6,007 nt of DNA from NCBI GenBank assembly GCA_025869455.1, contig JAOZVT010000744.1, positions 1 through 6,007 on the forward strand, written 5' to 3'. Position 1 is the stretch's first letter. Every line of letters begins with the position of its first letter. Origin of the DNA: Prosthecobacter sp. Lineage in GTDB: Bacteria; Verrucomicrobiota; Verrucomicrobiia; Verrucomicrobiales; Verrucomicrobiaceae. Below are positions 1-6,007 of this stretch, one piece after another. A model generated the notes under the pieces. That model did not search any database. It had not been told where the DNA came from and saw only the letters and a program-made list of their open reading frames with translations. Made by a program: the position numbers and the translations under genes.

Positions 1-561
1 CAGAAACCGCTGCCGCCACCAGGAAAGCTGATAGATAAGGGCAAATGCCACCTTGCTACGCAACGCTGCCAAGGAACGTAAATACTCCACCTGGCGCTTC
101 AAAATGGAGGGCAGCGAACCACTGGCCTCCCCCGCCGCAGCCAGTGAGCAGAATAGATTGCCGAAGCTTGGGCTCGTTGCCGCAATGGCCTTGGAAAAGG
201 GCATGCCATCCCGCACCTTCGCACGCAAAGCGGTAGCCAAAGTTTTCACTCCCGACAATTCACGCCGACGCTCCATCGTGGCTAAAGCAGGTTCAAGCTG
301 AATGCCCGCGCCTAGCAGATCTGAAAGTTCTTCTGTGAACAAAACCACCTGTCCCAGCTTCAGGCGGATGGGACCCGAGGTTGCTCCTTTGGCATCCGTC
401 ACACGCGTTTCACGCACGACACTCCCGCCTGCCTGTTCCAGCTTAAAAGGTTGCAGTCTTTTCTTGCCTAACAAACTCATCGCCTCCGCCCGATCAGCCG
501 CCAGCAACTCCCCGGTAATGACACCGGAAGGGCTGTGGGCACTGTAAGCGAAGGTAGGCAT
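1..561 (-). CDS. gspF: Type II secretion / type IV pilus inner-membrane platform protein, GspF/PilC family (5' part, runs off the left edge, probable frameshift)
   Basis: GspF/PilC proteins form the polytopic inner-membrane platform that couples the cytoplasmic ATPase to pseudopilus or pilus assembly. Translating the minus strand from the ATG at 561 gives MPTFAYSAHSPSGVITGELL, the usual N-terminus of the family, which fixes the start. Residues 1-45 are the small N-terminal region. From about residue 70 the first T2SSF domain follows, with LGQVVLFTEELSDLLGAGI, then SFGNLFCSLAAAGEASGSLP and LRSKVAFALIY at residues 167-177. Family members continue here with Pro and the first membrane segment. 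In this frame the sequence instead becomes QLSWWRQRF. In the +1 frame (codons from 28 down to 2) it reads AFLVAAAVS, the expected membrane helix, so one base appears to be missing at about 29-31. About 180 of the usual ~400 residues are visible. It lies 43 bp downstream of gspE, probably in the same operon. The family call is firm; T2SS versus pilus or pseudopilus subtype is not. Confidence 0.9.
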   Translation of the reverse strand, partial: MPTFAYSAHSPSGVITGELLAADRAEAMSLLGKKRLQPFKLEQAGGSVVRETRVTDAKGATSGPIRLKLGQVVLFTEELSDLLGAGIQLEPALATMERRRELSGVKTLATALRAKVRDGMPFSKAIAATSPSFGNLFCSLAAAGEASGSLPSILKRQVEYLRSLAALRSKVAFALIYQLSWWRQRFL

Positions 562-604
562 ATGAGTTTAGAGTGTTAGTTGATAGCGGTGGGTCGCAGC
601 CTCA

Positions 605-2368
605 TCAGGCCGCCTCCATCAAGGGGTTCGTCTTTCCTCTCAGCAAGAGTTCCGGCTCTCGTTCAGCAGCCGTCACACTGAGGACTTCCTCAATCGTCGT
701 CTCGCCAATGAGCACCTTTTGAAAACCGTAATTGCGCATCGGCATGTAGCCATCTCTGAGCGCCTGCTTATGAAACTCAGCCGGATGAGCCCGCGTATTG
801 ATCAAATGCTGAAGCGCATTGGTCATCAGCACCGCTTCATAAATGCTCAAGCGCCCTTGGTAGCCGCTGTTCCGGCAGGCTTCGCAGCCGACGGCCCGCA
901 TGATCTGCCCAGAAACGTTCATGGGAAAGCCAATGCTTTGCAAGTACTCACGCTCCACGTTGGCCGGGGCTTTGCAGAGCGAACACAATTTCCTAACCAA
1001 ACGTTGTCCAAAAAAAGCACGCACCGCACTGCTCACCAGGAAAGGCTCCACACCCATATCCACCAGACGCGAGATGCCACCAATGGCATCATTCGTGTGC
1101 AGGGTGCTAAACACCAAATGCCCAGTTAAAGCCGCACGGATAGCGATTTCAGTTGTCTCCAGATCTCGCATTTCCCCCACCATGACCACGTTCGGATCAC
1201 CACGCAGGATGCTCCGCAAACCAGTGGCAAAGGTGAGGCCAATCTCAGGCTTTACAGCAATTTGCACCATGCCCGGCATCTTGTATTCCACCGGATCTTC
1301 AATGGTTACAATGCGCCGATGCGTTTGGTTCATCTCACTCAGGAAGGCATACAAAGTGGTGCTCTTACCACTGCCCGTCGGCCCTGTGATCAAGATGATC
1401 CCATTCGGCAGTTTCAGCAATTCATCCACCACCGGTTTCACGGTATCGGTTAGGCCGAGACGGTTAATCGTCATCGCCTGCTGAGAAAGCAGACGCAGAG
1501 AGATGCTCTCCCCCTCCACACTCGGGATCGTAGCCACACGCACGTCAATGGGCAGGCCGTCCAGCTCCAGGTTGATACGACCATCCTGCGGCAGACGTTT
1601 CTCCGCAATGTCCAGCCGCGCCATGATCTTCAGACGCGCGATCACGCTCGCTTGCAGGGACTTGATGTTCTCTGGCACAGCCAGTTCTTCCAAGCGCCCA
1701 TCAATGCGATAGCGAATGCGCAGGCGATCCTGCTGCGGCTCCACATGAATGTCCGTGGCCCGTTGTTCAAGGCCCCGGCGGATGATCTGATTCACAAAGC
1801 GCACCACACTGGCCTCTTCATCCTCAGGTTCATCCAAAACAGTGACTTCATCCCCCAGCTCTTCAGCGCCCCAGTCCGCGCGTCCGCGCAGGATCTTCTC
1901 AAAGGTATCCGCGCCTAAGCCGTAGAGTTTCTGAATCCCTTCCACGATGCGTGTGCGTTGGCCCACATGCCAGATCACCGGGCAGTTGAGGGCCGAGGCC
2001 ACCCTCTGATGGGTCACCAAATTCAGCGGGTCAAAAGTCGCGATGTGCAATGCCGCGTGACTCCCTTCTTCACCCAGCCCCCTTTCCTCCATGGCAATGG
2101 GTAAAAGGCGATGCCTCAGCGCAATTTCAGCGGGCAGATGCCTGCGCAGGCCCATTTCACTTGACTGATCGGCATTGCCTTCCCACCAGGGAAGCGAAAG
2201 CGTGCGTGCCAGCGCCATCAAGAAGTCTTTTTCCCGCACGCCTTCACAGTCCAGAACCGACTCCACAAACGAGGCCTGGTTATAGCATGCCTCCTCCACA
2301 GCCTGCTGGACGGCAGTGCTGTCGGCACATCCTGCTTCGGCAAGGATTTGCTGGATGAGTGGCATCAT
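605..2368 (-). CDS. gspE: Type II secretion system / type IV pilus assembly ATPase, GspE/PulE family
   Basis: This is a cytoplasmic hexameric secretion ATPase that powers pseudopilus or pilus subunit assembly through the GspF-type platform encoded just downstream. At 587 residues it is full length. Residues 1-150 form the MshEN/T2SSE N-terminal domain (LPAEIALRHRLLPIA, then DPLNL). Residues 185-300 form the N2 domain (ATDIHVEP, YRIDGRL, EKRLPQDGRI). The ATPase core has Walker A GPTGSGKST at 329-337, the Asp box TIEDPVEY at 355-362, Walker B VVMVGEMRD at 394-402 and the His box TGHLVFSTLHTND at 415-427. A zinc-binding tetracysteine follows (C462, C465, C495, C498). MGVEPFLVSS resembles GspE more than PilB. 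The tetracysteine is intact and all nucleotide-binding motifs are complete, so the enzyme should be active. Translation can begin at the ATG at 2368 or at the adjacent one at 2365. No Shine-Dalgarno sequence is visible. No pilin or secretin gene is in view, so the exact machine (T2SS, type IV pilus or relative) is open. Confidence 0.95.
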   Translation of the reverse strand: MMPLIQQILAEAGCADSTAVQQAVEEACYNQASFVESVLDCEGVREKDFLMALARTLSLPWWEGNADQSSEMGLRRHLPAEIALRHRLLPIAMEERGLGEEGSHAALHIATFDPLNLVTHQRVASALNCPVIWHVGQRTRIVEGIQKLYGLGADTFEKILRGRADWGAEELGDEVTVLDEPEDEEASVVRFVNQIIRRGLEQRATDIHVEPQQDRLRIRYRIDGRLEELAVPENIKSLQASVIARLKIMARLDIAEKRLPQDGRINLELDGLPIDVRVATIPSVEGESISLRLLSQQAMTINRLGLTDTVKPVVDELLKLPNGIILITGPTGSGKSTTLYAFLSEMNQTHRRIVTIEDPVEYKMPGMVQIAVKPEIGLTFATGLRSILRGDPNVVMVGEMRDLETTEIAIRAALTGHLVFSTLHTNDAIGGISRLVDMGVEPFLVSSAVRAFFGQRLVRKLCSLCKAPANVEREYLQSIGFPMNVSGQIMRAVGCEACRNSGYQGRLSIYEAVLMTNALQHLINTRAHPAEFHKQALRDGYMPMRNYGFQKVLIGETTIEEVLSVTAAEREPELLLRGKTNPLMEAA

Positions 2369-2416
2369 GGAGAGGGGTACGAGTGCAGACGGATTCGATT
2401 CTGATTCAGTTCAATA

Positions 2417-2445
2417 ATTATGGTTTTTACCATAAAAAGCAAGAA
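2417..2445 (-). promoter_or_regulatory. Possible promoter for gspE-gspF
   Basis: On the minus strand, CATAAT (2422 down to 2417) matches five of six bases of the sigma-70 -10 consensus. It lies about 48 bases before the gspE start, in the most AT-rich stretch of the window. The hexamer 17 bases upstream, TTCTTG at 2445-2440, is a poor -35 match. This is a pattern match only. The gap between TrhO-RluA and gspE makes an independent promoter plausible, but read-through from the upstream gene is equally possible. Confidence 0.25.
2418..2435. repeat. Perfect inverted repeat, 7-bp arms with 4-base spacer (possible operator)
   Basis: The arms TTATGGT and ACCATAA are exact reverse complements separated by TTTT. 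The repeat overlaps the candidate -10 element of the gspE promoter, which is a typical place for a repressor site. The stem is AT-rich and has no downstream T-tract, so it is a poor candidate for an intrinsic terminator. No regulator is encoded in the window, so the operator role is inference. Confidence 0.4.
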
Positions 2446-2472
2446 TTAAATAAAACCGAACCTTTTACCTCC

Positions 2473-2492
2473 CCTGATGTTTAGCCATCAAG
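2473..2492 (-). terminator. Weak hairpin downstream of the TrhO-RluA gene
   Basis: On the minus strand CTTGATG and CATCAGG can pair over seven positions, including one G-T wobble, around a six-base loop. This lies about 55 bases past the stop codon of the fusion gene. A T-run does not follow directly, so a Rho-independent terminator is only weakly supported. It could be a chance hairpin. Confidence 0.2.
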
Positions 2493-2545
2493 CCAGGTAT
2501 TAAGCATCTGCACTAGGTTCCCCGCGCGAGCCTCAGGCCCAAAAA

Positions 2546-4351
2546 TCACGCCCAACTCGGCAGTTTTGTCTCAAACCGAACTCGCTCCTTGGACATCGGA
2601 TGGATAAAACTGACCTTCCAAGCATGCAGACACAGGGGTGCTGCCTCCACATCCAAAGTTTGCGTATCCCCGACAGCGGCCCCCGGAAGATAGACCGGAT
2701 CACCCACGATAGGAAAACCGAGCTGCCAGAGATGGATGCGGATCTGATTGGTCCGTCCCGTGATCGGGCGTGCCTCCACCAGGGCCGTGCCATCGGCATC
2801 CCGCCGAATCACGCGAAACTCCGTCCGCGCCTCGCGTCCGTTGTCTTCATCCACGTCCCGACTGCCCAGCGCCCCTGGCACATCGCTGATGGGTGCGTCT
2901 GAAAAGAAAGCGTCCTTCTCAGGATGTCCCTGCACCCGTGCGAGATACACTTTTTCCACCTCTCCACGGGAAAACTGCGGCTGCACGAGACCTGCAAAGT
3001 GGCGCGTGCGTGCCACCACGACCAAGCCTGTCGTGTTCGCATCCAGCCGATGGCATGGGCGCGGCTTCTGGGGCAAATACACCTCATGCAGGATGTAATC
3101 CAGAGTGTTTCTGTTGAACCTACCGCCTGCATGCATGGGCAAAGGAGCAGGCTTTTCCAGAACCACCACCGCCTCATCTTCATGCAGCAAGCGGATGTCA
3201 GCATTCACATCAGGCTCCACCATTCCAGGTAGCAAACGCAAATAGCGCTCCCCTGCCCGCACGATCTGCTGTGGTAGCACCGGACGCTCATCCCGGTCCA
3301 AGATACGCTGGTTTTCAAAACGCATCAGCAACTCCGTGCGTGGCACATGGGGTAAAATGGTCACCAGCGTCTCTAGCAATGTCATACCATCACAGGCCCT
3401 GGGCACATTCAGCGGCTGCTGGTGATCATAAGCTGCACTTCCAGGAAGAGGCGTGACGACGCGCTGGATCGCTGCATGACGTTTAGCCATGTTTTCCTGC
3501 ATCTGCTGTTCCGTCGTTTTGAAACAATACGGGCAGGACACATGCTCCACAAAGCGGACATCCTTCTGGTCATCCTCTGAGAGCGGCGACTGGCACATAA
3601 AGCACTGGGTAGCCTCCGTTTCTGACAAAGCAGGGTCCACGCCCACGCGCTGGTCAAAGACGAAGCATTCGCCATCATAATGTGCTCCGCCGACTTCTTC
3701 GAAATACTTCAGGATGCCTCCTTCGAGCTGCCAAACCTGCTGAAAGCCTTCCCGCTCCATGAAAGGAGCCGCTTTTTCACAGCGAATCCCGCCCGTGCAA
3801 AAAGTGACGATGGGCTGGTTCTTCAGCTCTTCCGGCAGTTTGCGCACCGCCTCAGGGAAATCACGGAAATGGTCCACGCCAATGACATGAGCCCCTTTAA
3901 AAGTGCCCAATTTCACTTCGTAATCATTGCGTGTGTCCAGCAAGGTCACCGGGCGGCCTTCATCCAGCCATTGTTTCAGCGTCTTCGCTTCGATCCTTGG
4001 CGAGGTGTATTTTGCAGGCTCAATGCCTTCCACACCAAAGGCAATGATCTCCTTCTTGATGCGTACCAGCATGCGGCGGAAAGGTTGTTCCGCGCTTTCA
4101 CTGAATTTAGGAGTCAGCGTTTCCAGTCCCTCAATGCTGCGCAGCTCTGCTAGCAGCAGATCTATTTCTGGTCTGAGTCCCGCCACGAAAAGATTGATGC
4201 CTTCCGTGCTCAGCAAAATCGTCCCTTTCAGTCCCCACCCTTTGCAAAGGCTGATCAGGTGCTCACGCAATGACTTTAAGTCCGTCAACGTGGCGAATTG
4301 ATAGGCAGCAATGTTGGTAATGGTCGCGGTGGCTGTGGCGTTCTCGGACAT
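2546..4351 (-). CDS. Fusion of TrhO (tRNA U34 hydroxylase, rhodanese family) and RluA-type pseudouridine synthase
   Basis: The 601-residue protein joins two RNA-modifying enzymes. Residues about 12-103 are the acylphosphatase-like N-terminal domain of TrhO (LKGTILLSTEGIN). Residues 118-218 are the rhodanese domain with active-site loop CTGGIRCEK, catalytic Cys185. A CxxC pair set (C250, C253, C273, C276) ends with SCPYCFKTT, as in stand-alone TrhO, so the first enzyme is complete. TrhO performs oxygen-dependent hydroxylation of the wobble uridine to ho5U. After a linker of about 35 residues, an S4-like segment (RTELLMRFENQRIL to VRAGERY, about 320-372) leads into the pseudouridine synthase domain. 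This has CHRLDANTTGL with catalytic Asp437, then RPITGRTNQIRIHL and PIVGDPVY. The reading frame is continuous, with no internal stop. The start at 4351 suits the TrhO N-terminus; no Shine-Dalgarno sequence precedes it. The uridine isomerised is unknown: RluA relatives act on rRNA or tRNA. The gene is divergent from the NadD-NadK gene. Confidence 0.92.
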   Translation of the reverse strand: MSENATATATITNIAAYQFATLTDLKSLREHLISLCKGWGLKGTILLSTEGINLFVAGLRPEIDLLLAELRSIEGLETLTPKFSESAEQPFRRMLVRIKKEIIAFGVEGIEPAKYTSPRIEAKTLKQWLDEGRPVTLLDTRNDYEVKLGTFKGAHVIGVDHFRDFPEAVRKLPEELKNQPIVTFCTGGIRCEKAAPFMEREGFQQVWQLEGGILKYFEEVGGAHYDGECFVFDQRVGVDPALSETEATQCFMCQSPLSEDDQKDVRFVEHVSCPYCFKTTEQQMQENMAKRHAAIQRVVTPLPGSAAYDHQQPLNVPRACDGMTLLETLVTILPHVPRTELLMRFENQRILDRDERPVLPQQIVRAGERYLRLLPGMVEPDVNADIRLLHEDEAVVVLEKPAPLPMHAGGRFNRNTLDYILHEVYLPQKPRPCHRLDANTTGLVVVARTRHFAGLVQPQFSRGEVEKVYLARVQGHPEKDAFFSDAPISDVPGALGSRDVDEDNGREARTEFRVIRRDADGTALVEARPITGRTNQIRIHLWQLGFPIVGDPVYLPGAAVGDTQTLDVEAAPLCLHAWKVSFIHPMSKERVRFETKLPSWA

Positions 4352-4532
4352 GGGTCGGTATTCAGTAAGCAGAGTCTGGTATTAAGTATTCAGTTTTTCT
4401 GCCACTGCACATGGAATACTGCATCTCGTCTTTTGGGCAGTGCTCACCCTATTTTGGCGATTGAGTCTCTCCATTGCGCAGAAAACCTCACGCCTTGCTT
4501 GCCATTCGTGGTCGATGCAGCCACCATGAAGC
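4352..4532. other. Divergent intergenic region with short direct repeats
   Basis: These 181 bases separate two divergent genes and should hold promoters for both, but I find no convincing -35/-10 pair on either strand. GTATTCAGT occurs twice, at 4358-4366 and 4386-4394. GGTATTAAG at 4378-4386 abuts the second copy, giving a loose 7-base tandem pattern, and recurs at 2496-2504 in the other long gap. No Shine-Dalgarno-like sequence precedes the start at 4533 or, on the other strand, the one at 4351. I see no small gene or RNA with support. Confidence 0.5.
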
Positions 4533-5921
4533 ATGCCCCAGCGCATTGCCCTCTTTGGAGGAAGCTTCAATCCCCCTGGCCTGCATCACCGTGTGATCGC
4601 TCAGCGACTCGCGCGGGAATTTGATGAAGTGCGCATCATCCCCTGCGGCCCTCGCCCTGACAAACCGGTCACGGGTTCCATCCCTGCTGTTTATCGGGCT
4701 GCTCTGGCAGATCTTACCTTTGGGGACATGCCGGGAGTCACCGTGGATCTCTTTGATCTGGAGCAGTCCACCTTCACCCGAAATCATGCCCTGCAAAAAC
4801 GCTACGAGCCCGAGGGAGAAGTCTGGCATGTCGTCGGGGGAGATCTCGTGGCGGGAGGTTCCGCTGGCCGATCACTCATTCAGCGCACCTGGGAAAACGG
4901 CGCGGAGCTTTGGCAAAACGCCCATTTTGCCGTCCTGACACGTCCAGGTTATGTCATGGATAAGGCGGATCTACCGCCAAACGCCATCACCTTTGAGATT
5001 GAGGAGCACGGCTCCAGCACCCTCATTCGCGACCACCTCAGCCGGGGCCAATCTGTCGGAGGTTTACTGGCTCCACGCGCCCAGGCTTACATTGAGCGCT
5101 ATGGCCTCTATCGTGCCCCCAATCCCGGCACCTGGGCGCACCAGAGCCTGAGTGACCAGACTTACTCCATCCAGGCAGACACCCACAATGCTAAGGCGCA
5201 AAGCTGGCTGGAACAAATCGGCCCTGGTACGGATGACAAACCCGGCTTCATCACCGTCCTCGGTGGGGATGGAGCCATGCTGCGCTGCATCCGTGAACGC
5301 TGGCGTGAGCGCCTGCCCTTCTTCGGCATCAATGCCGGACATCTAGGCTTCCTCATGAATGCCCCTGAGCAGGCTCTGGGCTGCCCTTTCCCACCGTCGG
5401 ATGTCATCTTGCGCCAGATGCCCATGCTCTATCTGGAAGCGATCGACCGCGAAGGACGCGTTCAGACCGCTTATGGGTTCAATGATGCCTGGCTAGAGCG
5501 CTCCACCAGTCAGAGTTCCTGGCTGCAAATCATCGTCAACGGCGTCGAACGCATTCCCAAACTGGTCAGTGATGGTGCCCTCGTCGCCACAGCGGCTGGC
5601 TCCACGGCCTATGCTCGCAGCATGGGTGCCAGCCCGCTTTTAGCCGATACCCCCGCTTGGCTGCTGGTGGGATCCAACGTCATGGAGCCCGCCCACTGGC
5701 GCAGTGCCTTACTTTCCATTGATAGCTTTGTCGAAATCCACAGCCTGGACCCCGACCACCGCCCCGTGGAAGCTTTTGTGGATGGTCACAGCATGGGAGA
5801 AGTGGTCACCTTCCGCGCCCGCCTTAGCCGTGCCGCCAGCGCCGAACTCGCCTTCTGCGCCAGCCATGACATGGCAGACAAAATTGCCGCCATTCAGTTT
5901 CATCACCCCTCACAGATTTAG
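4533..5921 (+). CDS. Fusion of NadD-like nicotinate-mononucleotide adenylyltransferase and NAD kinase
   Basis: The 462-residue cytoplasmic protein joins two NAD(P) enzymes. Residues 1-195 resemble NadD, which adenylates nicotinate mononucleotide. They include FGGSFNPP (8-15), PDKP, VVGGDLV (100-106) and the C-terminal nucleotidyltransferase motif GSSTLIR (160-166), followed by LLAPRAQAYIERYGLY. The (H/T)xGH motif after FNPP reads GLHH, so its first His or Thr is replaced. From about residue 205 the protein is an ATP-NAD kinase (NAD to NADP). It has GGDG at 244-247 with catalytic Asp246, INAGHLGFL (266-274), ND at 317-318 in the position of the NE/ND motif, SDGALVATAAGSTAY (346-360) and FVDGH near 416-419. 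Only about 40 residues precede GGDG, so the first kinase subdomain is short, and the usual Thr after GGDG is Ala248. A stop codon lies in frame just two codons upstream of the ATG at 4533, so this is the earliest start. No Shine-Dalgarno sequence is visible. Both halves share one frame without interruption. Confidence 0.92.
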   Translation: MPQRIALFGGSFNPPGLHHRVIAQRLAREFDEVRIIPCGPRPDKPVTGSIPAVYRAALADLTFGDMPGVTVDLFDLEQSTFTRNHALQKRYEPEGEVWHVVGGDLVAGGSAGRSLIQRTWENGAELWQNAHFAVLTRPGYVMDKADLPPNAITFEIEEHGSSTLIRDHLSRGQSVGGLLAPRAQAYIERYGLYRAPNPGTWAHQSLSDQTYSIQADTHNAKAQSWLEQIGPGTDDKPGFITVLGGDGAMLRCIRERWRERLPFFGINAGHLGFLMNAPEQALGCPFPPSDVILRQMPMLYLEAIDREGRVQTAYGFNDAWLERSTSQSSWLQIIVNGVERIPKLVSDGALVATAAGSTAYARSMGASPLLADTPAWLLVGSNVMEPAHWRSALLSIDSFVEIHSLDPDHRPVEAFVDGHSMGEVVTFRARLSRAASAELAFCASHDMADKIAAIQFHHPSQI

Positions 5922-5950
5922 GAACCCGCCAGGGCATGGAGCACAGGCAT

Positions 5951-5972
5951 CTTGCCAATAGTGTTCGGCAAG
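5951..5972 (+). terminator. Hairpin downstream of the NadD-NadK gene, possible weak terminator
   Basis: CTTGCC (5951-5956) and GGCAAG (5967-5972) are perfect reverse complements around a ten-base loop, 30 bases past the stop codon. The position suits a terminator, but GAAAATGCTTT follows instead of a T-run, so intrinsic termination is doubtful. Confidence 0.35.
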
Positions 5973-5980
5973 GAAAATGC

Positions 5981-6003
5981 TTTGGGGCCAGTTTTGGGGC
6001 AGT
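5981..6003. repeat. Two-copy near-tandem repeat, 12-bp period, at the right edge
   Basis: TTTGGGGC occurs at 5981-5988 and again at 5993-6000, each followed by AGT, with one extra C in the first copy. The window ends a few bases later, so more copies may lie beyond it. Confidence 0.45.
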
Positions 6004-6007
6004 TCCC

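Larger units (their letters stand above)
5922..6007. other. Non-coding tail after the NadD-NadK gene
   Basis: No convincing gene begins in these 86 bases. They contain a small hairpin and a short near-tandem repeat (listed separately) and end at the window edge. Confidence 0.5.

Noticed and set aside
302..547. An 81-codon plus-strand open frame in the gspF region
   Set aside because: The opposite strand encodes recognisable GspF sequence over the same bases, so this is a shadow frame.
900..1484. A 194-codon open frame on the plus strand, antisense to gspE
   Set aside because: It lies wholly inside the conserved ATPase core on the other strand, its translation resembles no family, and it is low-complexity in the way shadow frames of GC-rich genes are.
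2531..2548. GC-rich GCCTGAGGC followed by T-rich sequence near the TrhO-RluA stop, as a terminator
   Set aside because: The stem is only four base pairs with a one-base loop, and the T-run precedes rather than follows it in the direction of transcription.
3680..4153. A 157-codon plus-strand open frame antisense to the TrhO half
   Set aside because: The minus strand codes for a clear TrhO with its active site here; the plus-strand product has no recognisable domain.
4382..4829. Minus-strand open frames of 62 and 113 codons across the nadD start
   Set aside because: They overlap the NadD signature motifs on the plus strand and show no family resemblance or start signals.
1..6007. A defence island, CRISPR array, mobile element or tRNA gene
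   Set aside because: There are no regularly spaced repeats, transposase or integrase motifs, tRNA-like cloverleafs or toxin-antitoxin pairs; all long frames are explained by four housekeeping or secretion genes.

Overview
The window looks like ordinary bacterial chromosomal DNA of moderately high GC. It holds four protein genes and short intergenic gaps. The GspE-type protein sorting ATPase, the lack of Shine-Dalgarno-like sequence before any of the four starts, and the unusual domain fusions suggest a member of the Verrucomicrobiota or the wider PVC group. That assignment is inference from general resemblance; no marker gene here proves it.

Layout: (1) positions 1-561, minus strand, hold the 5' part of a GspF/PilC-type inner-membrane platform gene. 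It runs off the left edge and seems to carry a one-base deletion at about position 30. (2) 605-2368, minus strand, is a complete GspE/PulE-type secretion ATPase, 43 bp upstream of gspF and probably co-transcribed with it. (3) 2369-2545 is an AT-rich gap with a perfect 7-bp inverted repeat that overlaps a possible -10 element for the gspE-gspF unit. (4) 2546-4351, minus strand, encodes a 601-residue fusion of a complete TrhO (tRNA U34 hydroxylase, rhodanese family) with an S4-like segment and an RluA-type pseudouridine synthase. (5) 4352-4532 is a divergent intergenic region with short direct repeats. (6) 4533-5921, plus strand, encodes a 462-residue fusion of a NadD-like nicotinate-mononucleotide adenylyltransferase with a NAD kinase. 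(7) 5922-6007 is a short non-coding tail with a small hairpin and a 12-bp near-tandem repeat that reaches the right edge.

The genes fall into three unrelated functions: secretion or pilus assembly (gspE, gspF), RNA modification (TrhO-RluA fusion) and NAD(P) biosynthesis (NadD-NadK fusion). I see no mobile element, CRISPR array, RNA gene or defence system. The most interesting content is the two gene fusions. In each, two normally separate housekeeping enzymes are joined in one frame, which suggests coupled RNA modification in one case and coupled dinucleotide synthesis and phosphorylation in the other. In the second case the adenylyltransferase signature is also altered.
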